DNA from: Geodermatophilus sp. DSM 44513
GTDB lineage: Bacteria > Actinomycetota > Actinomycetes > Mycobacteriales > Geodermatophilaceae
NCBI RefSeq assembly: GCF_032460525.1
Contig: NZ_CP135963.1
Location: forward strand, 620,001-684,000
DNA: 64,000 bases
Direction: 5' to 3'
The notes under the pieces are model-generated. The model searched no databases, was not told the DNA's origin, and was given only the letters and a program-made list of their open reading frames with translations. Below, in pieces: positions 48,729 to 56,341 of the stretch (position 1 is the stretch's first letter; each line of letters starts with the position of its first letter). Made by a program: the position numbers and the translations under genes.

Positions 48729-49505
48729 TCAGCGGGGGACGTCGGGGAGCAGCCGGCCGCGCGCCGCCAGCTCCACCGTCGTCCACACGGCCGTCACCTG
48801 CGCCGCCAGCAGGCCGAGCAGCACCAGCAGCTGGGTCGCGCCGGCCTGCACCGGCGTCCCGCCGCCCAGCAGCACCCCGACGAAGGCGCCGGGGAGCGTG
48901 ACCAGGCCGACGGTGCGGGTCTGGTCCAGCGGCGGCACCAGCGCGGTGGCCGCGGCCGGCCGCAGCACCTCGTGGACGGCGTCGCGGCGCACCAGCCCGA
49001 GCGCGAGGGCGGCCTCCACCTCGCCGCGCCGGACGGCCAGCTCCTCCCGCAGGCGGCGGCCGGCCAGCGAGGTCGCGGTCATCGCCCCGCCGACGAGGAT
49101 CCCGGCGACCGGGACCACCGCCTCCCCGCGCAGCGGCACCGTGCCGCCGGCCAGCACCAGGCCCACCACCGGGACGGCCCCGACCAGCACGGGCACCGCG
49201 GCGGTGCCCACGCGACGGGCCGCGCCGGCGCTGCGCAGCGCCAGCCCGGTGGCCCGCCCGGCCGCGGTCACGGCGGCCACACCGACCATGAGCAGCACGA
49301 ACAGCGCCGAGAGGACCAGCGAGCGCACCACGACGAGCAGGACGGCCGAGACCGCGGCCAGTTGGACGGTGGCCCGCACGGCGGCCACCGCGACCGGGCG
49401 GTCCTGGCCGAGGCCGGACAGCCGGCCGGCCGCGGCGGCGAGCACGGTCAGCGCGGCCAGTGCCACGGCCAGCCGGGGCCCGAGGTCGACGGCGGAGGTA
49501 CCCAC
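48729..49505 (-). CDS. FetB-type (UPF0014) ABC transporter permease
   Basis: 258 residues, about seven hydrophobic helices. Family signature LDQTRTVGLVTLPGAFVGVLLGG near 190-212, plus ATVQLAAVSAVLLVVV and LVGGAMTATSLAGRRL. FetAB exports iron under oxidative stress in E. coli. The ATP-binding partner (FetA) is not adjacent in this window, so the subunit must pair in trans or serve alone. ATG at 49505 was taken. Confidence 0.85.
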   Translation of the reverse strand: MGTSAVDLGPRLAVALAALTVLAAAAGRLSGLGQDRPVAVAAVRATVQLAAVSAVLLVVVRSLVLSALFVLLMVGVAAVTAAGRATGLALRSAGAARRVGTAAVPVLVGAVPVVGLVLAGGTVPLRGEAVVPVAGILVGGAMTATSLAGRRLREELAVRRGEVEAALALGLVRRDAVHEVLRPAAATALVPPLDQTRTVGLVTLPGAFVGVLLGGGTPVQAGATQLLVLLGLLAAQVTAVWTTVELAARGRLLPDVPR

Positions 49506-49574
49506 GGGCGGCGATCATCCCCCGCCCCGGTGCCGTCCTCCGAACGGCCCCTCTGCCGGGACCCGGCCCGTCGT

Positions 49575-49626
49575 GACGTGCTGGAACGGCCGCCCTCCAG
49601 GGGCCCGTGGGGAGGAGGGCGGTCCT
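49575..49626 (-). repeat. Stop-abutting palindromic repeat, copy 6 (short form)
   Basis: Starts at the stop of the universal stress gene (TGA-AGGACCGCCCTCCTCC) and ends GGCGGCCGTTCCAGCACGTC. It has only the outer stem (CCGCCCTCC/GGAGGGCGG) with a short CCCACGGGCCCC-type loop and lacks the GAGCTCGCGA core. Confidence 0.75.
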
Positions 49627-50535
49627 TCACCCGAGGGCGACGATCTCCTCCCGTGGCTCGGTCCCGGTCCGCCGGTGCACCGGGGGCACGAAGGCCATCG
49701 GTGAGGTGCAGTGCCGCAGCAGCCAGCGGTGCAGACCGTCCAGCGGCCGGTGCAGCAGACCGCCGTGCCCGGCGGTCATCACCAGCAGCGGCGTCGGGCA
49801 CGCGGCGGCCAGCACCCGGCCACCGGTCGGGGAGGGCACCGGCGCGTGCGTCACCTGCAGGCCGGGCCAGCGCTCGGCCCACCGCGGGGAGTCCGCGGCC
49901 CAGGCGCCTCCGTCGTCGGGCCGGGCGTGCAGCACGAGCAGGGGGGTGCGGCTGCGCAGCGCGGCGTCGGCGGCGAACACGGCCACCGGCTCGTCGTCCT
50001 CCCGCTCGCCGAGGCCGAGCACCGCCACGTCCGGGCGGGAGCCGGTGCCGCCGGGCCGCGACCGGGGGACGACGACCACCGGGCGGGGGGAGCGGGCCGC
50101 GACCCGCTGGGCGACCGAGGCGAGCACCAGCTCGTCGGCCGCGCCGGTCGTGGTGATCCCCAGCACCACGAGCTGCGCCTCCTCGGCGGCGCGCAGCAGC
50201 GCGGCCACCGGGTCACCGGGCACCACCTCGGTGGAGACCGGGACCGACGGGGCGGTGTGGACGGCGGCCGTGTACGCCTGGGCCGTGGCGCCGCGGGCGC
50301 GCGGCAGCCCGGCGGCGGGGGAGCCGGCGACGCCGCGGTGCCCGAGGTGGGGCGTGGCGTGCACGACCCGCAGCGGGGCACCGCGGCGGGCGGCGTCCTC
50401 GGCCGCCCACCGGACGGCGCGCAGCCCGCACTCGCTGCCGTCGGCGCCGACCACGACCGGCGCCGCGGGCGGGCCGTCGCCGGGCGGGCGCGGCACGGGG
50501 GTCGTCCCGACTGGGGTGGGGGTCGTCGTGGACAC
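49627..50535 (-). CDS. Universal stress protein with tandem Usp domains
   Basis: 302 residues. First UspA domain at about 28-165 (PVVVGADGSECGLRAVRWAAEDA and the C-terminal nucleotide loop GAADELVLASVAQRVAARS with PVVVVP); the second (about 175-300) is more degenerate and lacks a full G-x2-G-x9-S/T motif. ATP-binding stress proteins of this kind are linked to dormancy and hypoxia in actinobacteria. GTG at 50535 was preferred because GGAGG lies 5 bases upstream; the frame is open further up only as shadow. Confidence 0.85.
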   Translation of the reverse strand: MSTTTPTPVGTTPVPRPPGDGPPAAPVVVGADGSECGLRAVRWAAEDAARRGAPLRVVHATPHLGHRGVAGSPAAGLPRARGATAQAYTAAVHTAPSVPVSTEVVPGDPVAALLRAAEEAQLVVLGITTTGAADELVLASVAQRVAARSPRPVVVVPRSRPGGTGSRPDVAVLGLGEREDDEPVAVFAADAALRSRTPLLVLHARPDDGGAWAADSPRWAERWPGLQVTHAPVPSPTGGRVLAAACPTPLLVMTAGHGGLLHRPLDGLHRWLLRHCTSPMAFVPPVHRRTGTEPREEIVALG

Positions 50536-50722
50536 GGGCACCTCCGGATGACGGTCGTCCCCCGTGGTCGCCGTCGAGGGTCCTCGCCCGGGCCGCCGCT
50601 GTGAAGCCGTCCGGCCACGGAGGGTGCAACGGCGTGGCGGGTTGGGTAGGGGTGGAACCGGCCCCCGCTCGCCGGTGGCGCCCGGTCCCTCGTGTCCGCC
50701 CCCGCCCCTGGAGGGTGCCCTC

Positions 50723-51349
50723 GTGTCCACCCGCGGTCTGCTCCACCGCCTCCTGCTCGGCCTCGGTGCCGTCACCGTCGGCGTGTTCGTCGTCGCCGGC
50801 GGCCTGGCGCTGCGCCCGCCCGGCCTGGTCGCGGTGGGGATGGCCGGGGTGGTGGCCGCCTCGCTGGTCGCCGGCGTCTCCCGCGACTCCCTGCCCGGGC
50901 CGGCGGAGGTCCTCGACGTGGCCTGGAAGGCCGGGACGGCGGCGGTCGTGGCGCTGCTGGCCCTCTCCGGTGCCGTCGTCCTCGGTGGGGCAGTGCTCAC
51001 CCTCCTGCTGGCCGGCACCGCCGTGCTGGCCGGCACCGTCACCTGGCTGGTCCGCGCGCGCCGGGCGCCGGCGACGTCCGCGCCCGCCGCGGCCGGCCGG
51101 CCGTCGTCCCCGCGGCCGGTGTCCGCGCTGGCCACCGCCGAGTTGGGCCGGGAGTGGACGCGCACGACGGCGGCGCTGACCGGCCGGCTGGACGCGGCCA
51201 CCCGCGCGGCGATCGTCGCCCGCCGCGAGGCGACCCTCGACGAGCTCGAGCGGCGCGACCCGGAGGGCTTCGCGCGGTGGATCGCCGCCCTGCCGCTGGC
51301 CAGCAGCGACCCCGGCGGCGAGCTGCGGCACGGCGACCCGGCCCCGTAG
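50723..51349 (+). CDS. Hypothetical membrane protein
   Basis: 208 residues. Four hydrophobic helices in the first half (about 8-27, 32-50, 70-90 and 93-110), then a Pro/Ser/Ala linker and a cytoplasmic helical tail (TAELGREWTRTTAALTGRLD, RREATLDELERRDPEGFARW) that has clear conserved-looking aromatic and charged residues. No family recognised. GTG at 50723 follows CTGGAGGGTGCCCTC. It runs divergently from the stress gene and head-to-tail with hen1 (52-base gap). Confidence 0.65.
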   Translation: MSTRGLLHRLLLGLGAVTVGVFVVAGGLALRPPGLVAVGMAGVVAASLVAGVSRDSLPGPAEVLDVAWKAGTAAVVALLALSGAVVLGGAVLTLLLAGTAVLAGTVTWLVRARRAPATSAPAAAGRPSSPRPVSALATAELGREWTRTTAALTGRLDAATRAAIVARREATLDELERRDPEGFARWIAALPLASSDPGGELRHGDPAP

Positions 51350-51401
51350 CCGGGCCCGCCAAACCGGTCGACCGGGCGCGGCCGGGCGGGCACACTGCGG
51401 C

Positions 51402-52901
51402 GTGCTCGTCACCCTGTCCACCACGCACGTGCCCGCCACCGACCTCGGCTTCCTGCTGCACAAGAACCCGGCGCGGGCGCAGCGGGTCGAGGTCTCCACC
51501 GGCACCGCGCACGTGTTCTACCCGGAGGCCGGCGAGGACCGCTGCACCGTCGCGCTGCTGCTCGAGGTGGACCCGGTCGGCCTGGTGCGGACCGCGCGCG
51601 CCGGTGGCGCGGAGGGACCCCTGGCGCAGTACGTCAACGACCGCCCGTACGCCGCGTCCAGCCTGCTGGCCGTCGCGCTGGGGCGGGCCTTCGCCAGCGC
51701 CCGCCGCGGGGTCAGCCGGGAGCGGCCCGAGCTGGTCGACCGCGCGCTGCCGCTGGAGGTGCACGTACCCGCGCTGTCCTGCCGCGGCGGCGCGGAGGTG
51801 GCGCGCCGCTTCTTCGCCCCGCTCGGCTGGTGGGTCGAGGCAGGCATGATGCCGCTGGACGAGGCGTTCCCCGAGTGGGGCGACTCCCGGTACGTGGACC
51901 TGCGGCTGACCGGGCAGCTGCGGCTGGCCGACGCGCTCAACCACCTCTACGTCGCGCTGCCCGTGCTCGACGACGCCCGCCACCACTGGGTCGGGGAGGA
52001 CGAGGTGGACAAGCTGCTGCGCGCCGGCAGCGGCTGGCTGGCCGCCCACCCGGAGCGGGAGCTGATCACCCGCCGGTGGCTGCGCCACCGCACGGTGCTG
52101 GCCCGCCGCGCCATCGAGCGGCTGGCCGAGGTCGACGACGCCGAGGTCGAGGCGGTGGACGACGCCACCGCGCCGCCGGTCGCCGCCGCCGGGGGGCCGC
52201 CGTCCCCGGACGGCGATGCGCACGGCGATGCGCACGGCGATGCGCACGGCGATGCGCACGGCGACACCGACGACCACCCGCTGCCCCTCGCGCGGCAGCG
52301 GCACGCGGCGGTGCTGGCCGAGCTGCGCGCGGCCGGGGCGGGCCGGGTGGTGGACCTCGGCTGCGGTGACGGGGCGCTGCTCCGGGCGCTGCTGGCCGAC
52401 CCGGCGTTCACCGAGGTCGTCGGCGTCGACGTCAGCGCCCGGGCGCTGGAGGTCGCCGCCCGGCGCCTGGGCCTGGACCGGCTGCCGGAGCGGCAGCGAG
52501 CGCGGGTCCGGCTGCTGCAGAGCGGCCTGACCTACACCGACGCGAGGCTGCGCGGCTTCGACGCGGCGGTGCTGGTGGAGGTCGTCGAGCACCTCGACCC
52601 CGACCGGCTGCCCGCCCTGGAGCACGCGGTCTTCGCCGCCGCCGCACCGGGCACCGTGGTGGTCACCACGCCCAACGTCGAGTACAACGTCCGCTTCCCG
52701 GGCCTGCCGGCCGGCGCGTTCCGGCACCGCGACCACCGCTTCGAGTGGACCCGGGCGGAGTTCGCCGGCTGGGCGGCCGCGGTGGGGCAGCGGCACGGGT
52801 ACGGCGTCCGCCTCGCCGGGGTGGGCGAGGAGGACCCGGAGGTCGGGCCCCCGACGCAGCTGGCCGTGTTCACCCACGGGGCCGCCGGGGCCGCGGCGTG
52901 A
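51402..52901 (+). CDS. hen1: 3'-terminal RNA ribose 2'-O-methyltransferase Hen1
   Basis: 499 residues. Bacterial Hen1 protects repaired RNA ends by 2'-O-methylation before Pnkp seals them. The N-terminal half (about 1-250; TTHVPATDLGFLLHKNPARA, FFAPLGWWVEA) is the ligase-activating domain, and the C-terminal half is the methyltransferase with VVDLGCGDGALLRALL (SAM), EVVEHLDPDRL (metal-binding Glu and His) and HRDHRFEWTRAEF (two further His). The linker holds four GDAH units from a 12-base tandem repeat (52212-52259). GTG at 51402; the stop overlaps pnkp (GTGA). Confidence 0.95.
   Translation: MLVTLSTTHVPATDLGFLLHKNPARAQRVEVSTGTAHVFYPEAGEDRCTVALLLEVDPVGLVRTARAGGAEGPLAQYVNDRPYAASSLLAVALGRAFASARRGVSRERPELVDRALPLEVHVPALSCRGGAEVARRFFAPLGWWVEAGMMPLDEAFPEWGDSRYVDLRLTGQLRLADALNHLYVALPVLDDARHHWVGEDEVDKLLRAGSGWLAAHPERELITRRWLRHRTVLARRAIERLAEVDDAEVEAVDDATAPPVAAAGGPPSPDGDAHGDAHGDAHGDAHGDTDDHPLPLARQRHAAVLAELRAAGAGRVVDLGCGDGALLRALLADPAFTEVVGVDVSARALEVAARRLGLDRLPERQRARVRLLQSGLTYTDARLRGFDAAVLVEVVEHLDPDRLPALEHAVFAAAAPGTVVVTTPNVEYNVRFPGLPAGAFRHRDHRFEWTRAEFAGWAAAVGQRHGYGVRLAGVGEEDPEVGPPTQLAVFTHGAAGAAA
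52212..52259 (+). repeat. Four exact 12-base tandem repeats in hen1
   Basis: GGCGATGCGCAC repeated four times without mismatch, followed by a fifth degenerate unit (GGCGACACCGAC). Encodes Gly-Asp-Ala-His repeats in the interdomain linker; copy number may vary between strains by slippage. Confidence 0.95.
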
Positions 52902-55423
52902 GCGGCGCACCGCGCGAGGTCGTCGTCCCCGACCTGTCCCTGGTCGTGCTGGTCGGGGCGAGCGGCTCGGGCAAGAGCACCTTCGCGCGCCGGCACTTCC
53001 GGTCCACCCAGGTGCTCTCCAGCGACGCCTGCCGCGGCCTGGTGGCCGACGACGAGGACGACCAGTCGGCGACGCCGGCCGCCTTCGCGCTGCTGCACCA
53101 CATCGCCGGCGTCCGGCTGCGCGCCGGTCGGCTGACGGTGGTGGACGCGACCAACGTCAAGCGCGAGGACCGGGCCTCCCTCGTGCGGCTGGCCCGCGAG
53201 CACGACGTGCTGCCCGTCGCGGTCGTGCTCGACGTGCCCGAGCGCGAGTGCCTGGCCCGCAACGCCGCCCGGCCCGACCGCGACCTCCCGCCCGGCGTCG
53301 TCCACCGCCAGCAGGCCGACCTGCGCCGCGGGCTGCGCGGGCTGGGCCGGGAGGGCTTCCGCAAGGTGCACGTGCTGTCCCCGGAGGACGTCGAGCGCGC
53401 CGTCGTCACCTACGAGAAGCAGTACAACGACCGGCGCGAGGACACCGGCCCGTTCGACGTGGTCGGCGACGTGCACGGCTGCCGCGCCGAGCTCGAGACA
53501 CTGCTCGGGGAGCTCGGCTACACGCTGCGCCGCGACGAGCGGGGCCGCCCCGTGGACGCCGCGCACCCGGCCGGGCGCCGGGCGGTCTTCGTCGGCGACC
53601 TGGTCGACCGCGGCCCGGACTCACCCGGCGTGCTGCGGCTGGTGATGGGCATGGTCGCCGCCGGGCACGCGCTGTGCGTGCCGGGCAACCACGAGGCCAA
53701 GCTGGTGCGCGCCCTGCGGGGGAGGGACGTGCAGGTCACCCACGGCCTGGACCGCACGCTGGCCCAGCTGGAGGCCGAGGACGACGACTTCCGGCGCCGG
53801 GTCGAGGCGTTCTGCGACGGCCTGGTCAGCCACTACGTGCTCGACGGCGGGGCGCTGGTGGTCGCGCACGCCGGGCTCCCGGAGGTGCTGCAGGGCCGGT
53901 CCAGCGGGCGGGTGCGCAGCTTCGCGCTCTACGGCGACACCACCGGCGAGACCGACGAGTTCGGCCTGCCGGTGCGCTACCCGTGGGCGCAGGAGTACCG
54001 CGGCCGGGCGACGGTCCTCTACGGGCACACGCCCGTGCCGGAGCCGGAGTGGGTCAACGGCACCCTGTGTCTGGACACCGGCTGCGTGTTCGGCGGGCGG
54101 CTCACCGCGCTGCGCTGGCCCGAGCGCGAGCTGGTCGCCGTCCCGGCCGAGCGGGTCCACCACGAGCCGGTCCGGCCGTTCCCGCCGGCCGCTCCGGCCG
54201 TTGCACCCGCGACCCGCCCGGACGGCGTCCTGGACGTCACCGACGTGCTCGGCAAGCGGGTCGTGGAGACCCGCCTGGCCGGGCGGGTGACGGTGCGGGA
54301 GGAGAACGCCGCCGCGGCGATCGAGGTGGTGAGCCGGTTCGCGGTCGCACCCGAGCAGCTGCTGTACCTGCCGCCGACGATGAGCCCCTCGGCCAGCTCC
54401 ACCCGGCCGGGGCTGCTCGAGCACCCGGCGGAGGCGTTCGCGTACTACCGCGGCGAGGGCGTGACCGACGTCGTCTGCCAGGAGAAGCACATGGGCTCGC
54501 GGGCGGTCGCGCTGGTGCGCCGGAACGGCGGCGGCGTGCTGCACACCCGCACCGGCCGGTCCCTCCTCGCCGCCGACCCCACCGCCGCGCTGCTGGCCCG
54601 CCTCGCCGCGGCCACCGAGCGCGCCGGGCTGTTCGGCGAGCTGGGCACCGACTGGCTGCTCCTGGACGCCGAGCTGCTGCCGTGGTCGGCCAAGGCCGCA
54701 GACCTGATCCGCAACCAGTACGCCGCGGTCGGCGCGGCCGCGCGCACGGCCCTGCCCCCGGCCGTCGCGGCGCTGGAACGGGCCGCGGGCCGGGGTCTGG
54801 AGGTCACCGACCTGCTGGACCGCCAGCGCCGGCGGGTGGCCGACGCCGAGGCCTTCACGCGGGCCTACCGCAGGTACTGCTGGCCCACCGACGGGCTGAC
54901 CGGCATCTCCCTGGCGCCCTTCCAGCTGCTCGCCACGGCGGGGACGACGTACGCCGACCGGCCGCACGCCTGGCACCTGTCCGTCGCCGACCGGCTGGCG
55001 CAGGCCGACCCGGAGCTGGTCCGCGGCACCCGGGCGCAGGCCGTCGACCTGACCGACCCGGACGGCGAGGCCGCGGCGACCCGGTGGTGGGAGGAGCTGA
55101 CCGCCGCTGGGGGAGAGGGGGTGGTGGTCAAGCCCGCGGCCAACCTCAGCCGCGGGCGGCGCGGGTACGTGCAGCCGGGGCTCAAGGTCCGCGGCCGGGA
55201 GTACCTGCGGCTGGTCTACGGCCCGGACCACACCGAGCCGCAGCACCTCGACCGGCTGCGCGAGCGCTCGCTGGGCCGCAAGCGGGGGCTGGCCCTGCGG
55301 GAGTACGCGCTCGGCGTGGAGGGGCTGGAGCGGCTGGCCCGGGGCGAGCCGCTGTGGCGGGTGCACGAGTGCGTGTTCGCCGTTCTGGCCCTGGAGTCCG
55401 AGCCGGTCGACCCGCGGCTGTGA
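52898..55423 (+). CDS. pnkp: Polynucleotide kinase-phosphatase-ligase Pnkp
   Basis: 841 residues, the normal size for bacterial Pnkp. Three modules in order: P-loop 5'-kinase (about 1-170; VGASGSGKSTFARRHF), metallophosphoesterase 2',3'-phosphatase (about 185-450; DVVGDVHGCRAELE, FVGDLVDRGPDSPG, VPGNHEAKL) and a C-terminal ligase with nucleotidyl lysine in EKHMGSRAVAL. Together with Hen1 it repairs RNAs cleaved by ribotoxins such as colicin E5 or anticodon nucleases. GTG at 52898 overlaps the hen1 stop. The gene ends 67 bases before tRNA-Thr, itself a typical ribotoxin target class. Confidence 0.97.
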   Translation: MSGAPREVVVPDLSLVVLVGASGSGKSTFARRHFRSTQVLSSDACRGLVADDEDDQSATPAAFALLHHIAGVRLRAGRLTVVDATNVKREDRASLVRLAREHDVLPVAVVLDVPERECLARNAARPDRDLPPGVVHRQQADLRRGLRGLGREGFRKVHVLSPEDVERAVVTYEKQYNDRREDTGPFDVVGDVHGCRAELETLLGELGYTLRRDERGRPVDAAHPAGRRAVFVGDLVDRGPDSPGVLRLVMGMVAAGHALCVPGNHEAKLVRALRGRDVQVTHGLDRTLAQLEAEDDDFRRRVEAFCDGLVSHYVLDGGALVVAHAGLPEVLQGRSSGRVRSFALYGDTTGETDEFGLPVRYPWAQEYRGRATVLYGHTPVPEPEWVNGTLCLDTGCVFGGRLTALRWPERELVAVPAERVHHEPVRPFPPAAPAVAPATRPDGVLDVTDVLGKRVVETRLAGRVTVREENAAAAIEVVSRFAVAPEQLLYLPPTMSPSASSTRPGLLEHPAEAFAYYRGEGVTDVVCQEKHMGSRAVALVRRNGGGVLHTRTGRSLLAADPTAALLARLAAATERAGLFGELGTDWLLLDAELLPWSAKAADLIRNQYAAVGAAARTALPPAVAALERAAGRGLEVTDLLDRQRRRVADAEAFTRAYRRYCWPTDGLTGISLAPFQLLATAGTTYADRPHAWHLSVADRLAQADPELVRGTRAQAVDLTDPDGEAAATRWWEELTAAGGEGVVVKPAANLSRGRRGYVQPGLKVRGREYLRLVYGPDHTEPQHLDRLRERSLGRKRGLALREYALGVEGLERLARGEPLWRVHECVFAVLALESEPVDPRL

Positions 55424-55470
55424 CGGCGCCCGCGGACGCCGCCGCCGGACCGGCACCCAGGCGGGGTCCC

Positions 55471-55476
55471 TAGACT
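55471..55476 (+). promoter_or_regulatory. -10 element TAGACT before tRNA-Thr
   Basis: TAGACT ends 14 bases upstream of the mature tRNA 5' end, a typical spacing for a tRNA promoter with a short leader. Confidence 0.55.
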
Positions 55477-55490
55477 CGTCCCCGTGGTCC

Positions 55491-55563
55491 GCCGGCGTGG
55501 CGCAACTGGTAGCGCACCCGACTTGTAATCGGGCGGTTGGGGGTTCGAGTCCCCCCGTCGGCT
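55491..55563 (+). tRNA. tRNA-Thr (anticodon TGT)
   Basis: Folds as a complete cloverleaf: acceptor GCCGGCG/CGTCGGC (one G-T), D stem GCGC/GCGC with an AACTGGTA loop, anticodon stem CCCGA/TCGGG with loop CTTGTAA (anticodon TGT, reading ACA), variable loop CGGTT, T stem GGGGG/CCCCC with loop TTCGAGT, discriminator T. No encoded CCA. Its 3' half is repeated at 59411-59453, marking it as the integration site of the following island. Confidence 0.95.
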
Positions 55564-55733
55564 CAAGCTCCAGCTCAGTGCGGAGTCGTGGTGCCCAGAG
55601 GGCGCGGGTTGTGTGACTGAGCCCTACTTAACCCCCATTTTGGCTGAGGCTCGAAATGCGCCGTCGGTTGCAGACGCTCGCCCGCCTCTCCTCGACGGGC
55701 AGACCCTCACGGGACACCTCGTGGAGCGCCAGC

Positions 55734-55910
55734 TCACTCGCTGGGGACGCGGACCGCCTCGATGAAGGCGTCGAGAGAGGACTGCTGCAGGCGCACGTAC
55801 TTGCCGAGCTTGATGTAGGGGATGCGGCGCTGGGCGACGAGCCGGCGGATGCATCGCTCGCCGGTCCCGAGTTACCCCCCGGCTTGACCGATGGTCAGCA
55901 GCTCATCCTG
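55734..55910 (-). pseudogene. Excisionase/AlpA-like DNA-binding protein, broken by TAA
   Basis: The minus-strand frame reads DELLTIGQAGG, then a TAA (55874-55872), then LGTGERCIRRLVAQRRIP and YIKLGKYVRLQQSSLDAFIEA, ending VRVPSE before TGA at 55734. This is the winged-helix excisionase pattern (helix-turn-helix, then the R-x-P-x-x-K/R-x-G strand and a C-terminal helix). No start codon is clear upstream, and the reading frame is broken at the recognition-helix side, so the product is unlikely to work. Orientation, tail toward the tRNA, is usual for xis in such islands. Confidence 0.75.
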
Positions 55911-56341
55911 AGGGGCGTGGCCCGTACAGCGCGGCAACTCCTTGCTGAAGACCAGCTTTAGGGCGCTGCGCCGGGTCAGCCTGTGCCCCTGGCGCATCGG
56001 CATCATCACCGCCGCCCTCGTCCTGCTCCACCACATGCACGACCGCACCACGTGATCAACAGGCAGACGGATCCACTACAGGGAGGCTCAGTGACCGTCA
56101 CCGTGGATGACGCACGGTAACAGTCACTGCCGCCATGGCTGAGACCTGACTCACAGTGACCGACCTGCCACGCCCACCTGCCGCCACGCACCCCGAGTCA
56201 CGGCGAGCGATGGAGTCGTGCCGGCCCTCGTTGCAGGAACGCCGCACTACCCGCTATGAAGCAGGCCAGCGCGGGGGGCGAGAGCGTCGATTTGACGGCT
56301 CAAGAGGCCTGGCGCTTGCCGTCCCTTGAGAGGTCGAAAGC
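55911..56341. other. Island segment without a supported gene
   Basis: About 430 bases of mixed composition. A fragment CPWRIGIITAALVLLHHMHD is encoded on the plus strand at about 55986-56045 before a stop, possibly a remnant of a membrane protein. The rest shows nothing I can name; the segment before 56342 holds the RBS GAGAGG of the CHAP gene. Confidence 0.4.

Noticed and set aside
52212-52259. CRISPR-like short repeats
   Set aside because: Direct tandem 12-base units without spacers, in frame within hen1. No CRISPR array or cas gene was seen in the window.
55216-55566. Minus-strand open frame starting MSRRGDSNPQPPDYKSGALP
   Set aside because: The peptide GDSNPQPPD-KSGA is the antisense translation of a tRNA, a common false gene; it also overlaps pnkp in antisense.
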